Origin: Acetivibrio ethanolgignens
GTDB taxonomy: Bacteria > Bacillota > Clostridia > Lachnospirales > Lachnospiraceae
DNA: 36,187 nt
Direction: 5' to 3'
Assembly (NCBI RefSeq): GCF_001461035.1
Contig: NZ_LNAM01000154.1
Span: 969 to 37,155, forward strand
Shown: positions 23,072 through 32,200 of the stretch, one piece after another
Layout: each line of letters begins with the position of its first letter
How positions within the stretch are numbered: position 1 is the first letter of the stretch
Notes under the pieces: model-generated
What the model saw: the letters and a program-made list of their open reading frames with translations, nothing else
Told to the model about the DNA's origin: nothing
The model's database searches: none
Made by a program: the position numbers and the translations under genes

Positions 23072-23264
23072 TGATGCCAGGGTCAAAAGGTCGAAACCCA
23101 CATGAGCTTGCTCATAAGTGGGTGAAAGACCTTGGGACCCGCCCCGATATGAGCATAAAAGTGGGATGTATATCCCACGATATGCGAATATTGGGCAGGA
23201 TTGTGAGAGTGCGTAGCACGGAACAATCCGTAGGCATCATAGTTGGGGGCTTTTGCCCCCCAAC
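23072..23264 (+). ncRNA. Candidate structured RNA: compact four-way junction plus hairpin
   Basis: TGATGCC (23072-23078) pairs with GGCATCA (23233-23239) and encloses three arms. Arm 1 (23080-23140) stacks GGGTC/GACCC, AGGTC/GACCT, ACCCAC/GTGGGT and ATGAG/CTCAT on a CUUG loop. Arm 2 (23141-23196) stacks GCCC/GGGC, ATAT/ATAT, GCATA/TATGC and GTGGGAT/ATCCCAC. Arm 3 (23198-23229) is GGATTGT/ACAATCC and GTGC/GCAC. A fifth hairpin, GTTGGGGG/CCCCCAAC, follows at 23242-23264. All pairs are Watson-Crick. Purine internal loops (GA/GA, GAA/GAAA, GAGA/GGA) and a G(CUUG)C loop favour the plus strand. The rfb promoter at 23279-23307 instead places the reverse complement in the rfbA leader. I recognise no known family. 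Confidence 0.6.
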
Positions 23265-23278
23265 ATCATCTATTTATT

Positions 23279-23307
23279 AGTATACGAAAAAATGGCTAAA
23301 AAGACAA
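23279..23307 (-). promoter_or_regulatory. Promoter of the rfbACDB operon
   Basis: On the minus strand TTGTCT (23302-23307), 17 bases and TATACT (23279-23284). Transcription would start near 23272, just before the GGGGGC hairpin of the four-way-junction element. The -35 lies only 10 bases from the -35 of the divergent licT promoter. Confidence 0.6.
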
Positions 23308-23317
23308 GAAAAAAATC

Positions 23318-23346
23318 TTGACAATTTTCACAACACATGGTATACT
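23318..23346 (+). promoter_or_regulatory. Strong promoter of the licT-PTS operon
   Basis: TTGACA (23318-23323), exactly 17 bases, TATACT (23341-23346). This is close to consensus, as expected for a promoter controlled downstream by antitermination. Transcription would start near 23353. Confidence 0.8.
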
Positions 23347-23382
23347 AAATATAATTCATGTTGTTTAAATTGCATAAAACGG

Positions 23383-23460
23383 TAAGGCGTTACTGGTAAG
23401 GCAGGCGAGACTGGATTTTAAATCATCTATTGCAGATGTTTTAGAATTGAGTCTTTTTTT
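23383..23460 (+). promoter_or_regulatory. RAT antiterminator overlapping a terminator in the licT leader
   Basis: GTTACTG and GCAGGCGAGACT (about 23388-23412) match the conserved parts of ribonucleic antiterminator (RAT) sites bound by LicT/SacY-type proteins. The last bases AGACT (23408-23412) also form the foot of a terminator by pairing with AGTCT (23450-23454), closing over CATCT/AGATG and followed by seven T. RAT and terminator are therefore mutually exclusive, the standard arrangement for this regulator family. The site lies ahead of licT itself, so the operon is autoregulated. Confidence 0.8.
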
Positions 23461-23495
23461 ATTCGATAGGAAAGTTCGTCCTATCGAATAAAAAA
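23455..23495. repeat. Dispersed hairpin repeat, copy 2 (17-bp perfect stem)
   Basis: Bases 23455-23471 and 23479-23495 are perfectly complementary around the 7-base loop AAGTTCG, with core ATTCGATAGGA / TCCTATCGAAT. The first 31 bases match copy 1 at 4997-5027 at all but one position. As in copy 1, the repeat begins in the T-tract of a terminator, directly behind it, and stands in the leader of a gene. Confidence 0.7.
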
Positions 23496-23560
23496 CGATC
23501 CGCGAAGGTTCTGTTTTAGAAGCTGATGGTAAAAGTTTTAGGTAGCGGCTGGGAGGGTTT

Positions 23561-24403
23561 ATGGAAATCGTAAAGGTAATTAACAATAATTTTGTAAGTG
23601 CAGTGGATGACCAGGGAAAGGAAATGGTCGTTATGGGGAAGGGAATCGGTTTCCGTTATAAAACGGGAGAAAAGCTTCCTGAAAAGCTTATTGAGAAGGT
23701 TTTTTATATCGAGGATTCCAAGCAGACGGAAAAATTTCAGGAGCTGGTGAAAAAGCTTCCTGTGGAGCATATGCGGTTGGCAGTGGAAATCATTGATTAT
23801 GCAAAGAACACCTGTGGTAAATCATTAAATGAGGGAATTTATATTACGCTGACGGATCATATTAATTTTGCCATAAAAAGATATCAGGAAAATATGATTT
23901 TTTCTAACCCTCTGTTGTGGGAAATTAAGCAGTTTTATCGTACTGAGTATCTGATTGGAGATTATGCGGTAAAGCTGATTGCAAAGAAAACAGGCATCCA
24001 GTTTCGAGAGGATGAGGCTGCTTCGATTGCCCTGCATATTGTAAATGCAGAATATAATACCGGGATTAGTGAAACCATGCGGATTACAACGATGATACAT
24101 GAAATTCTGGAGGTAGTGAAGGAAAGCTTTCAGTTTGAGGTGGATGAGGAGAGCATCCATTACAATCGATTTATCAGTCATATAAAGTTTTTGTGTAAGC
24201 GTATATTGAAGAAAGAGCTGCTAAATTCTATGGAGCAGGAGTTTATAGATATGATACAGGAAAGCTATCCGGAGGAATATGAATGTAGCTGCAGAATAGG
24301 AGAATTTATCAAGGAAAAATATAAATATGAAGTAACTGCAGAGGAATTGATGTATTTGGCTATACATGTAAAAAGAATGCGGGATACGATAGAAAATGAC
24401 TAA
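23561..24403 (+). CDS. licT: BglG/LicT-family transcription antiterminator
   Basis: Binds the RAT RNA in its own leader and prevents termination when the cognate sugar is being transported. The 280 residues have the N-terminal CAT RNA-binding domain (1-57; KVINNNFVSAVDDQGKEMVVMGKGIGF) and two PTS regulation domains (PRD1 about 65-170, PRD2 about 172-280). Conserved phospho-histidines are visible as H in TDHINFAIKR and SIALHIVNAE for PRD1, and HIKFLCKRIL and LAIHVKRM for PRD2. GGGAGGG precedes the ATG. The two PTS genes directly downstream would phosphorylate it and set its activity. Confidence 0.9.
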   Translation: MEIVKVINNNFVSAVDDQGKEMVVMGKGIGFRYKTGEKLPEKLIEKVFYIEDSKQTEKFQELVKKLPVEHMRLAVEIIDYAKNTCGKSLNEGIYITLTDHINFAIKRYQENMIFSNPLLWEIKQFYRTEYLIGDYAVKLIAKKTGIQFREDEAASIALHIVNAEYNTGISETMRITTMIHEILEVVKESFQFEVDEESIHYNRFISHIKFLCKRILKKELLNSMEQEFIDMIQESYPEEYECSCRIGEFIKEKYKYEVTAEELMYLAIHVKRMRDTIEND

Positions 24404-24419
24404 GAAAGGAAGGGAAAAT

Positions 24420-24914
24420 ATGCTGGCAGGATTAAAGGGGATTTTTGGGAAAAAAGAGGTAAAAGAGATGATAGGTGCACCAATAAAGGGGAGGGTAATC
24501 CCTCTTGCTGAAGTGCCGGATGAAGCCTTTGCCCAGGAGATTCTGGGAAAGGGAGTTGGCATCTGTCCGGAGGATGGCCTGGTGGTAGCACCCTGTGATG
24601 GAGAAGTGACTATGGTTTTTGATACAAAGCATGCGATTTCTTTAATGACCAAAAAGGGAGCAGAGGTTTTGATTCATATTGGTCTGGATACGGTGAATTT
24701 ACGAGGTGAGCACTTTACTACAAGGGTAGCTGCTGGGGATAAGGTGACAGCAGGTATGCCGTTGATTGAATTTGACCGGAAAAAAATAGAAGCAGCAGGC
24801 TATGAAATGATAAGCCCTGTTATCGTATGTAACAGTGGAGATTTTAGCAGCATAAATACCTTTTCAGGAAAGGAGGTAGAACGGTTGGAAGGTATTATTG
24901 AGCTGATAAAGTAG
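24420..24914 (+). CDS. PTS EIIA component, glucose family
   Basis: A 164-residue soluble EIIA of the Glc family that passes phosphate from HPr to the EIIB domain. The phosphorylated histidine is H86 in LIHIGLDTVNL, with the supporting H71 in DTKHAISL, matching H90 and H75 of the E. coli protein. I chose ATG 24420 because AAGGAAGGG lies 5 bases before it; the upstream in-frame ATG at 24396 has no ribosome binding site and lies inside licT. It lies between licT and the EIICB gene in one operon. Confidence 0.9.
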   Translation: MLAGLKGIFGKKEVKEMIGAPIKGRVIPLAEVPDEAFAQEILGKGVGICPEDGLVVAPCDGEVTMVFDTKHAISLMTKKGAEVLIHIGLDTVNLRGEHFTTRVAAGDKVTAGMPLIEFDRKKIEAAGYEMISPVIVCNSGDFSSINTFSGKEVERLEGIIELIK

Positions 24915-24995
24915 CCGAGTACAGAGTAAAAGGAATTTAGTGGGGAAACCCTCTAAAAAATAAATGTATGCATTAATGAAAGGAGGAGATATTCT

Positions 24996-26465
24996 ATGAT
25001 GAAATATCTTCAGAAGTTAGGTAAATCTTTGATGTTACCTGTAGCCGTATTACCGGCAGCCGCTATCCTGATGGGTATCGGTTATTGGATTGACCCAAGC
25101 GGCTGGGGTGCTAACAGTGCGGTGGCAGCATTCCTGATTAAAGCCGGAGGAGCTATTATTGACAATCTTCCATGGCTTTTCGCAGTAGGTGTAGCTGTAG
25201 GTATGGCAAAGAAAAATGACGGTGCAGCAGCATTGTCTGGCCTTGTTGCTTTCCTGGTAGTGACAACCATGTTATCCAGCGGAACGGTTGCTATGCTAAA
25301 GGGAATCCCTGTAGAGGAAGTACCGGGAGCTTTTGGTAAAATCGTAAATGCTTTTACCGGTATTATTTCCGGTCTGGTAGCAGCAGCCTGCTATAATCGC
25401 TTCAGAGAAACGAAGCTTCCGCAATTTTTGGCCTTCTTTAGCGGTAGAAGATGTGTTCCGATTGTGACTTCTGTTGCCATGCTTGTAGTATCCATTATTT
25501 TATTCTTTGTATGGCCGGTAATTTATGGTGCACTTGTTAGCTTTGGTATTGCTATTAAGGATTTAGGACCACTTGGAGCTGGTATTTATGCCTTCTTTAA
25601 CCGTCTTTTAATCCCTACCGGGCTTCACCATGCATTAAACCAGGTATTCTGGCAGAATCTGGCAGGTATCAATGATATCGGAAACTTCTGGGGACCAACA
25701 GAAGAGCTTCTGGCTTGCAATGGTATTGTAGGAAATTATACCGTAGGTATGTACCAGGCAGGTTTCTTCCCTGTTATGATGTTCGGTCTTCCGGGAGCAG
25801 CTTTAGCGATGTATCATACGGCTAAGAATAATAAGAAAAAAATTGCGTCCAGTTTACTGTTGGCAGCAGCATTTTCATCCTTCTTTACCGGTGTTACTGA
25901 GCCTCTGGAGTTCTCCTTCATGTTCCTTGCACCGGGACTTTACCTGGCTCATGCTGTATTAACCGGTATTTCCGTGGCTTTCGCAGCAGCAATGCAGTGG
26001 ATGGCTGGCTTTGGTTTCTCTGCCGGTTTTGTTGATTTTGTATTAAGCTCTCGTCTTCCAATGGCAAAACAGCCATGGATGCTTTTAGTACAGGGTGTTG
26101 TATTCTTTGCTATCTATTATGTATTGTTCCGCTTCCTGATTACAAAATTCGATCTAAAGACACCGGGACGTGAGGAGGATGATGTCAGCGATGCAGAAAT
26201 GAATGCAACTCTCGCAAATAACGATTTTACTAAGGTAGCTGAAATCGTTCTGGAAGGTCTTGGCGGAAAAGAGAATATTACTTCCATTGATAACTGTGTT
26301 ACCCGTCTGAGACTGGAAATTGTTGATTATACCAAGGTTAACGAGAAAAAGATTAAATCTGCAGGTGTAATGGGTGTTGTTCGTCCAAGCAAGACCAGTG
26401 TACAGGTTATCGTTGGTACACAGGTACAGTTTGTTGCAGATGAATTTAAAAAGCTTTGCGAATAA
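24996..26465 (+). CDS. PTS EIICB component, glucose/N-acetylglucosamine type
   Basis: A 489-residue sugar permease. EIIC (about 1-380, ten or so hydrophobic segments) has the family motifs IPTGLHHALNQVFW, FGLPGAALAMY and GVTEPLEFSFMFLAP. EIIB (about 400-489) has the phosphorylated cysteine C434 in DNCVTRLRLEI. The linker ending LKTPGREED and the FFAIYYVLF segment resemble NagE more than PtsG, so N-acetylglucosamine is my first guess, with glucose second. AAAGGAGGAG precedes the ATG by 7 bases. The 6S RNA gene follows with its own promoter. Confidence 0.9.
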   Translation: MMKYLQKLGKSLMLPVAVLPAAAILMGIGYWIDPSGWGANSAVAAFLIKAGGAIIDNLPWLFAVGVAVGMAKKNDGAAALSGLVAFLVVTTMLSSGTVAMLKGIPVEEVPGAFGKIVNAFTGIISGLVAAACYNRFRETKLPQFLAFFSGRRCVPIVTSVAMLVVSIILFFVWPVIYGALVSFGIAIKDLGPLGAGIYAFFNRLLIPTGLHHALNQVFWQNLAGINDIGNFWGPTEELLACNGIVGNYTVGMYQAGFFPVMMFGLPGAALAMYHTAKNNKKKIASSLLLAAAFSSFFTGVTEPLEFSFMFLAPGLYLAHAVLTGISVAFAAAMQWMAGFGFSAGFVDFVLSSRLPMAKQPWMLLVQGVVFFAIYYVLFRFLITKFDLKTPGREEDDVSDAEMNATLANNDFTKVAEIVLEGLGGKENITSIDNCVTRLRLEIVDYTKVNEKKIKSAGVMGVVRPSKTSVQVIVGTQVQFVADEFKKLCE

Positions 26466-26489
26466 CCAAATAATTACATAACAAAATTC

Positions 26490-26518
26490 TTGATAAAGTG
26501 AGGAAATGGTGGTATACT
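26490..26518 (+). promoter_or_regulatory. Promoter of the 6S RNA gene
   Basis: TTGATA (26490-26495), 17 bases, TATACT (26513-26518). Transcription would start near 26525, where the RNA begins. Confidence 0.7.
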
Positions 26519-26525
26519 ATCCTCA

Positions 26526-26697
26526 GAAAGATTCCTGGGATGTTCGATAACTCCTGATATTTTGAACCTACATTACTTTAAAAGGGACACCTATATCAAT
26601 AAGAGTATGTCAGGCCTCCGTATGCAGTGGAAGACAGAGGGCTTATGTGCGGTAACCCACCTAGCTTGGGCTAGGAGTCAAAATTCAGGAACCGGCA
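26526..26697 (+). ncRNA. ssrS: 6S RNA
   Basis: An RNA that mimics an open promoter and binds the sigma-A holoenzyme in slow growth. Signature pieces in order are GATGTTCGATAACTCCTGAT, TTTGAACC, AAAGGGACACC, GCCTCCGTATGC, GCGGTAACCCACCTAGCTTG and GGGCTAGGAGTCAA, which I recognise from Firmicute 6S RNAs. TTCCTG (26532-26537) pairs with CAGGAA (26686-26691) to close the terminal stem around a long double-stranded body. It has its own promoter, and a terminator follows. The exact 5' and 3' ends are estimates. Confidence 0.8.
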
Positions 26698-26721
26698 TTT
26701 TGGGACTTTACAAAAGATGAC

Positions 26722-26749
26722 AAAGGCAGCTTATATAAGCTGCCTTTTT
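26722..26749 (+). terminator. Terminator after the 6S RNA
   Basis: AAAGGCAGCTT (26722-26732) pairs with AAGCTGCCTTT (26737-26747) around a 4-base loop and runs into TTTTT. It ends 32 bases before nadE, so nadE needs its own promoter or read-through. Confidence 0.85.
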
Positions 26750-26781
26750 CTGAATGAGAAAAGGAAGGAAAGTGAGGAAAA

Positions 26782-28701
26782 ATGAAACAGGGCTTTGTAA
26801 AGGTGGCTGCGGCTACGCCAAAGGTTAGAGTGGCCGATTGTAAGTACAATGCAGATAAGATTATAAAGATAATAGAAGAAGGGGAGAAAGAGAGAATCCG
26901 GCTTTTAGTATTTCCAGAGCTTTGTATCACCGGCTATACCTGCGGAGACCTGTTTTTACAGAATAGATTACTTCGCAGTGCGAGGGAGGAGCTTTTGCGG
27001 ATTGCCGGGGCAACGAAGGATAAGGAGCTTTTGGCGGTAGTAGGACTGCCGTTTCTTTTGGATGGGAAGCTCTACAATATGGCATCGGTGCTTTATAGAG
27101 GAGGAATACTGGGACTGGTACCAAAGACAGCGATTCCTAATTATTCGGAGTTTTATGAAGGAAGACATTTTACACCGGGCTTTGCAGTGGTACGACAGGT
27201 AAAAGTAGGAGGGAAAATGATACCTGCTGGTACCCGGCTTTTATTTGCCTGCCGGGAGCTTCCGGATTTTGTACTGGGTGTGGAAATCTGTGAGGATATC
27301 TGGGTGACGATTCCACCGTCCTCCTATCATGCTATGGCAGGAGCTACTGTGATTGCCAATCTGTCAGCCAGCAATGAGGCAGCAGGAAAGGGTAACTACC
27401 GTAAGGATTTAATAAAGGGGCAGTCAGCGAAGGCTGTTTGTGGTTATATTTATGCGGATGCAGGAGATGGAGAGTCTACGACAGATGTTGTATTTTCAGC
27501 CCATAATATGATAGCAGAAAATGGAAGCCTTTTGGCAGAGGCAGAGCGTTTTAAAAATAAGATGGCTGTTTCAGAACTGGATTTGGAGAAGCTAATCAGT
27601 GAAAGACAGCGGATATCGACTTATGTACAACAGGGAAGTGAAGAATACCAAAGAATTGAATTTTCCTGGGAAATAGAAAAAACAGAGCTTACAAGAGTCT
27701 TTGAAAAGCGGCCTTTTGTGCCGGATAAAAAGGAAATCCGTGATAAGGTTTGTGATGAGATTCTGAGTATGCAGGCAATGGGATTAAAAAAGCGTCTGGA
27801 GCATACAGGCTGTAGTCAGGCTGTTATTGGCATCTCCGGTGGACTTGATTCTACCCTGGCTCTTTTAGTGACAGTTCGGGCCTTTGATGCTTTGGGACTT
27901 TCCCGTGAGGGAATTGTGGCTGTAACGATGCCATGCTTTGGAACAACAGACCGAACCTATCAGAATGCTTTAATTTTGGCAGAGGAGCTCCATACAAGCC
28001 TCCGTGAGGTACGGATTAATGCGGCGGTAGAGCAGCATTTTAAGGATATCGGTCATGATGGCCATACCCACGATGTAGCCTATGAAAACTCCCAGGCAAG
28101 AGAGCGAACCCAGGTTTTAATGGACATAGCAAATGCCTGTGGTGGTATGGTAATCGGAACCGGCGATATGTCAGAGCTGGCTCTGGGCTGGGCTACCTAC
28201 AACGGTGACCATATGTCCATGTATGGAGTCAATGCTTCTGTGCCAAAAACCCTGGTCCGGTATCTGGTAAGCTATTATGCAGAAGCCACAGACAATGAAG
28301 CTTTGCGGTCAGTTCTTTATGATGTTTTAGATACACCGGTCAGTCCGGAGCTGCTTCCGCCAAAGGAGGGCGAGATTGCCCAGAAAACAGAGGACATCGT
28401 AGGCCCTTATGAACTGCATGATTTTTATCTGTATTATATGCTCCGATATGGCTATGAGCCGGAAAAGATATACAGGATGGCAGTAGAAACCTTTGATGGA
28501 ATTTATGATAAAAAAACAGTTTACAAATGGCTTTATACCTTTTACCGCCGTTTCTTTGCCCAGCAGTATAAGCGTTCCTGTCTGCCGGATGGACCGAAGG
28601 TAGGCAGTGTCTCCTTATCTCCGAGAGGAGATTTAAGGATGCCAAGTGATGCCTGCGTGGCACTTTGGCTGGAGCAGCTTGAGGGGCTTAGTGTGGATTA
28701 A
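26782..28701 (+). CDS. nadE: Glutamine-dependent NAD+ synthetase
   Basis: Final step of NAD synthesis, amidating nicotinic acid adenine dinucleotide with glutamine-derived ammonia. The 639 residues have an N-terminal nitrilase-type glutaminase with the triad E46, K115 and C170 ([24 protein letters not shown]) and a C-terminal synthetase with the PP-loop ISGGLDST (SGGLDS at 352-357). GTGAGG precedes the ATG. The gene follows the 6S terminator. Its stop overlaps by four bases the stop of the convergent gene downstream, leaving no room for a terminator between them. Confidence 0.95.
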   Translation: MKQGFVKVAAATPKVRVADCKYNADKIIKIIEEGEKERIRLLVFPELCITGYTCGDLFLQNRLLRSAREELLRIAGATKDKELLAVVGLPFLLDGKLYNMASVLYRGGILGLVPKTAIPNYSEFYEGRHFTPGFAVVRQVKVGGKMIPAGTRLLFACRELPDFVLGVEICEDIWVTIPPSSYHAMAGATVIANLSASNEAAGKGNYRKDLIKGQSAKAVCGYIYADAGDGESTTDVVFSAHNMIAENGSLLAEAERFKNKMAVSELDLEKLISERQRISTYVQQGSEEYQRIEFSWEIEKTELTRVFEKRPFVPDKKEIRDKVCDEILSMQAMGLKKRLEHTGCSQAVIGISGGLDSTLALLVTVRAFDALGLSREGIVAVTMPCFGTTDRTYQNALILAEELHTSLREVRINAAVEQHFKDIGHDGHTHDVAYENSQARERTQVLMDIANACGGMVIGTGDMSELALGWATYNGDHMSMYGVNASVPKTLVRYLVSYYAEATDNEALRSVLYDVLDTPVSPELLPPKEGEIAQKTEDIVGPYELHDFYLYYMLRYGYEPEKIYRMAVETFDGIYDKKTVYKWLYTFYRRFFAQQYKRSCLPDGPKVGSVSLSPRGDLRMPSDACVALWLEQLEGLSVD

Positions 28702-29135
28702 TTGTTTTCTGCTTTTTTCAAAAGCTCCTGGAGGGCAGATAAAAGCAGAGCTTGTGTATACTGGTTTTCGTTAGAGAGTACAACATTTTCAATAGCAACA
28801 CCCTTTGCGAGCTGGCTGGAAATATCTTCAAGGGAAGGAGAAAGCAGGGGATACATGGTTTCCACTTCTTCACTTAAATTTACCAGCCTTGCTCCTTTTA
28901 TATGGGTTTCATCAATATAAGCTTCCAGATTTAAGACAGTCTGTCCGAGGGCAATTTCTGTGGTATAGATACCGGCACGGTAGACAGGCTCTGTCTGAGA
29001 GGCTTCCGGTGCTTTTTCTTTACCTGGATGAAACATAAGGACTAAAAGAAGCACCAGAAATACACCAAGGGCAACAAAAATACCAGTATATATGATTTCC
29101 TTCATTTGCAGAACGACAATACGGGTTTTGGACAT
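28698..29135 (-). CDS. Membrane-anchored protein with FMN-binding-like domain
   Basis: A 145-residue protein with one N-terminal hydrophobic helix (about 16-34) and an outside domain of about 100 residues. The pattern YRAGIYTTEIALGQTVLNLEAYIDETHIKGARL, later QYTQALLLSALQELL, resembles the short extracytoplasmic FMN-binding domain family (FMN_bind), which ends with a conserved S-[GA]-A-T-x-T-S stretch; here QYTQA replaces it, so covalent flavin attachment is doubtful. GGAGG lies 8 bases before the ATG at 29135. It is divergent from addB and converges on nadE with a 4-base overlap of stop codons. Function unknown. Confidence 0.75.
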   Translation of the reverse strand: MSKTRIVVLQMKEIIYTGIFVALGVFLVLLLVLMFHPGKEKAPEASQTEPVYRAGIYTTEIALGQTVLNLEAYIDETHIKGARLVNLSEEVETMYPLLSPSLEDISSQLAKGVAIENVVLSNENQYTQALLLSALQELLKKAENN

Positions 29136-29216
29136 AGAAAGACCTCCAATCGTTTGATATTACAATGTATGGGCTTTTGGCCAATTTTATACCAGAAATA
29201 TGGGAAGGGAGAAAGA

Positions 29217-32200
29217 ATGGCACTTAGACTTATTTTGGGTGGTTCCGGAGCTGGAAAAACCTATGAGCTGTATCACCATATCATCGGAGAGTCGATGAAA
29301 AGACCGGAAAAGAAGTTTTTAGTAATTGTGCCGGAGCAGTTTACGATGGCGGCACAAAAGGATTTCGTGGCAATGCATCCCCAGCATGGAATTATGAATA
29401 TTGATATCTTAAGCTTTATGCGTCTGGCCTGCCGTATTTTCGAGGAGACTGCTGGTGAAGAGCGGCAGGTATTAGAGGATATCGGAAAGACCATGATTCT
29501 TCGCAAGGTCATGGAAAATAAAAAAAATGAGCTGGGCTATTTTAAAGGAAATTTGACAAAGCCGGGCTTTATTGATGAGATGAAGTCTCTTTTGTCGGAG
29601 CTGTTTTTATACAGCGTCGGAGAAGAGGAGCTTTTAGCTATGGAGGAGGCGGCAAAGGACAAGCCGCAGCTTTCCATGAAGCTTAAGGATGTACAGCTTA
29701 TCTATAAAGGTTTCCAGGAATACATACAGGAAAAATATATTACAGCAGAAGAAATTTTGGAGGTTCTTTACGATGTAATGGAGAATTCACGGCTTTTGGC
29801 GAACAGTGTTGTGTGCCTGGATGGCTTTACCGGCTTTACACCGTCCCAATATAAGGTACTTGAAAAGCTTCTTAAGAAGGCAGAGGATGTCTATGTAACC
29901 GTAGCTATAGATGAAAGAGAGGATATCACCCGTCTTAAGGAGGATTTCCGGCTGTTTCATCTGAGCAAAAAGACAATAGGACGCCTTAGGAAGCTTTCGG
30001 ATAAGGTGGGCTGTGAGATTTGTGACCCAGTGTATCCTAAAACCTTACATGGCCAGCTTTATCGCTTTTGTAAGGAGCCTGCCCTGGGCTTTTTGGAAAG
30101 AAATCTGTTCCGGCCTTATTTTAAAGAGTATTCGGAAAAACAGGAAAATATCTGTATTCGTGGATTAGAAAATCCGCGGGCGGAGGTTAAGTATAGCCTA
30201 CAAAGGATATTGCACCTGGTTCGTGAGGAAGGCTTCCGTTATCGGGATATTGCTGTAGTAACGGGAGATCTGGAGGGCTATGGAAGATTGATTGAAGAGG
30301 AATATAAGAAATGCGGGATTCCGTATTTTATGGACAATAAACGGGAAATTCTGAAAAATCCTTACTGCCGTCTGCTGAGTGGACTTCTGGAGCTGTTTTC
30401 CAAAGGCTTTGATTATGAGAGTATGTTTCATTGCCTGCGGAGTGGAATGCTTTCTATTGAGGCAGACAGGCTAGATAAATTGGAAAACTATGTACTGGCA
30501 CTGGGAGTCCGGGGCTATGAGCGGTGGAACAGTCCATTTACCCGCAGCTTAAAAGGGATGACAGAGGAAGAGCTGGCAGCCTTAGATGAGACAAGAGAGG
30601 AAATTATAGAGCTTCTTAGACCTTTGTGGGAAAAGATTTCCAAACGGGGAAGAACGGTAAGGGAATACACGGAGGGGCTCTATCAGTTTGGCCTTTCTAT
30701 TCATGCTTACGAAAAGCTTTTAGCATATCAGAGGGACTTTGAAGAAGCAGGCAATCTTCTGGCAGCAAAGGAGTATGGGCAGGTTTACCAGCAGGTTTGT
30801 GAAATCTTTGAGCAGGCAGTAGAGCTTTTAGGAGAGGAGAAGGTAAGTCTTAAGGAATACCGGGAGCTTTTGGAAACTGGGCTTTCCAAGGCAAAGGTTG
30901 GTCTGATTCCTGCCGGTGTTGATCAGATTGTAGTAGGAGATATGGAACGGACCCGGCTTAAGGATATTAAGGCATTGTTTTTCCTGGGGGTAAATGATGG
31001 AATGGTGCCGAAGGCTTCTGGGGGTGGCGGTATCCTGTCGGATATGGAACGGGAGCTTTTGAAGGAAAGCCAGGTGGAGCTGGCACCGACCAAACGGGAG
31101 AGCATCTATACAGAACAGTTTTATCTTTACCTGAATCTGACAAAGGCAGAAAGGTACCTGTATATGACCTATGCTTTTTGTGGAAGCGATGGAAAGGAGA
31201 GAAAACCTTCCTATCTTATTGGAAAAATCAGCCGGATGTTTCCAGATGCAGCTAAGGAGCCGGAGGACTGGCTGGAGGAGCGTCTGGGAGCCGATGGAGG
31301 TCTCACTTATCTGCTGGAAGGACTGGCATTAGGCGGCAAGATAGAGGATGCAGAGGAGGAGCGTTTCTGGCAGGGACTGATAGGCTGGTATTTAAAAAAC
31401 AAAAAGTTAAAACAAAATTTAATTACTTATATTGAGGCAGCACTTACACCGGCAGCAGAGAGTAAAATCAGCCAGGCAGCGGCCAAAGCTTTATATGGTG
31501 AGGAAAATAAAGGTAGCGTGACGAGGCTTGAGCAGTATGCGGCCTGTGCCTTTTCACATTTTATAAGCTATGGACTTAAGCTGAGAGAACGGCAGCTGTT
31601 CCGGCTGGCGGCTCCTGATATGGGAAATATTTTTCATGAAGCACTGGAGCGATTCGCGGGTCATCTTAAGGAGGAAGGGCTTTCCTGGGAAGAGGTAACA
31701 GAGGAAATGCGGGAGAGCCTTACGGAACGCTGTGTAGAGGAGGCTGCCATAGAGTATGGTAACCGGATTTTTGAAAGCAGCAGCCGGAATGCCTATATGC
31801 TGACCAGAATCAAGCGTATTATGAAGAGAACTCTTAAGGTACTGACAGAGCAGCTGGGAGCAGGAAGCTTTGTGCCATCAGGGTACGAGGTGACTTTTTC
31901 AGAGGAATTTTATGGACGGATTGACCGTCTGGATTTATATGAGGCTGAAAATGAAGTATATGTAAAAATCATTGATTATAAATCAGGACATAAGGCCTTT
32001 GATATTGTAGACTTATCCTATGGGCTGCAGCTACAGCTGGTAGTTTATCTCCATGCGGCGATGGAGCAGGCAGGTCGAAACTATCCGGATAAGCAGATGG
32101 TGCCTGCCGGTATTTTTTACTATAATCTGGATGACCCGATTGTGGATAAGGATACAAAGGATAAGGTGGAGCATGCAATTTTAAAGGAGCTTAAAATGAG

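Noticed and set aside
23072-23264. tRNA, T-box or known riboswitch at the four-way junction
   Set aside because: No TPsiC-like GGTTCRAAYCC, no anticodon arm of normal size, no T-box sequence, and arm lengths unlike a tRNA. No riboswitch core that I know matches.
24915-24995. Possible regulatory hairpin between EIIA and EIICB genes
   Set aside because: GGGGAAACCC is a three-to-four pair hairpin without a T-tract, too weak to call.
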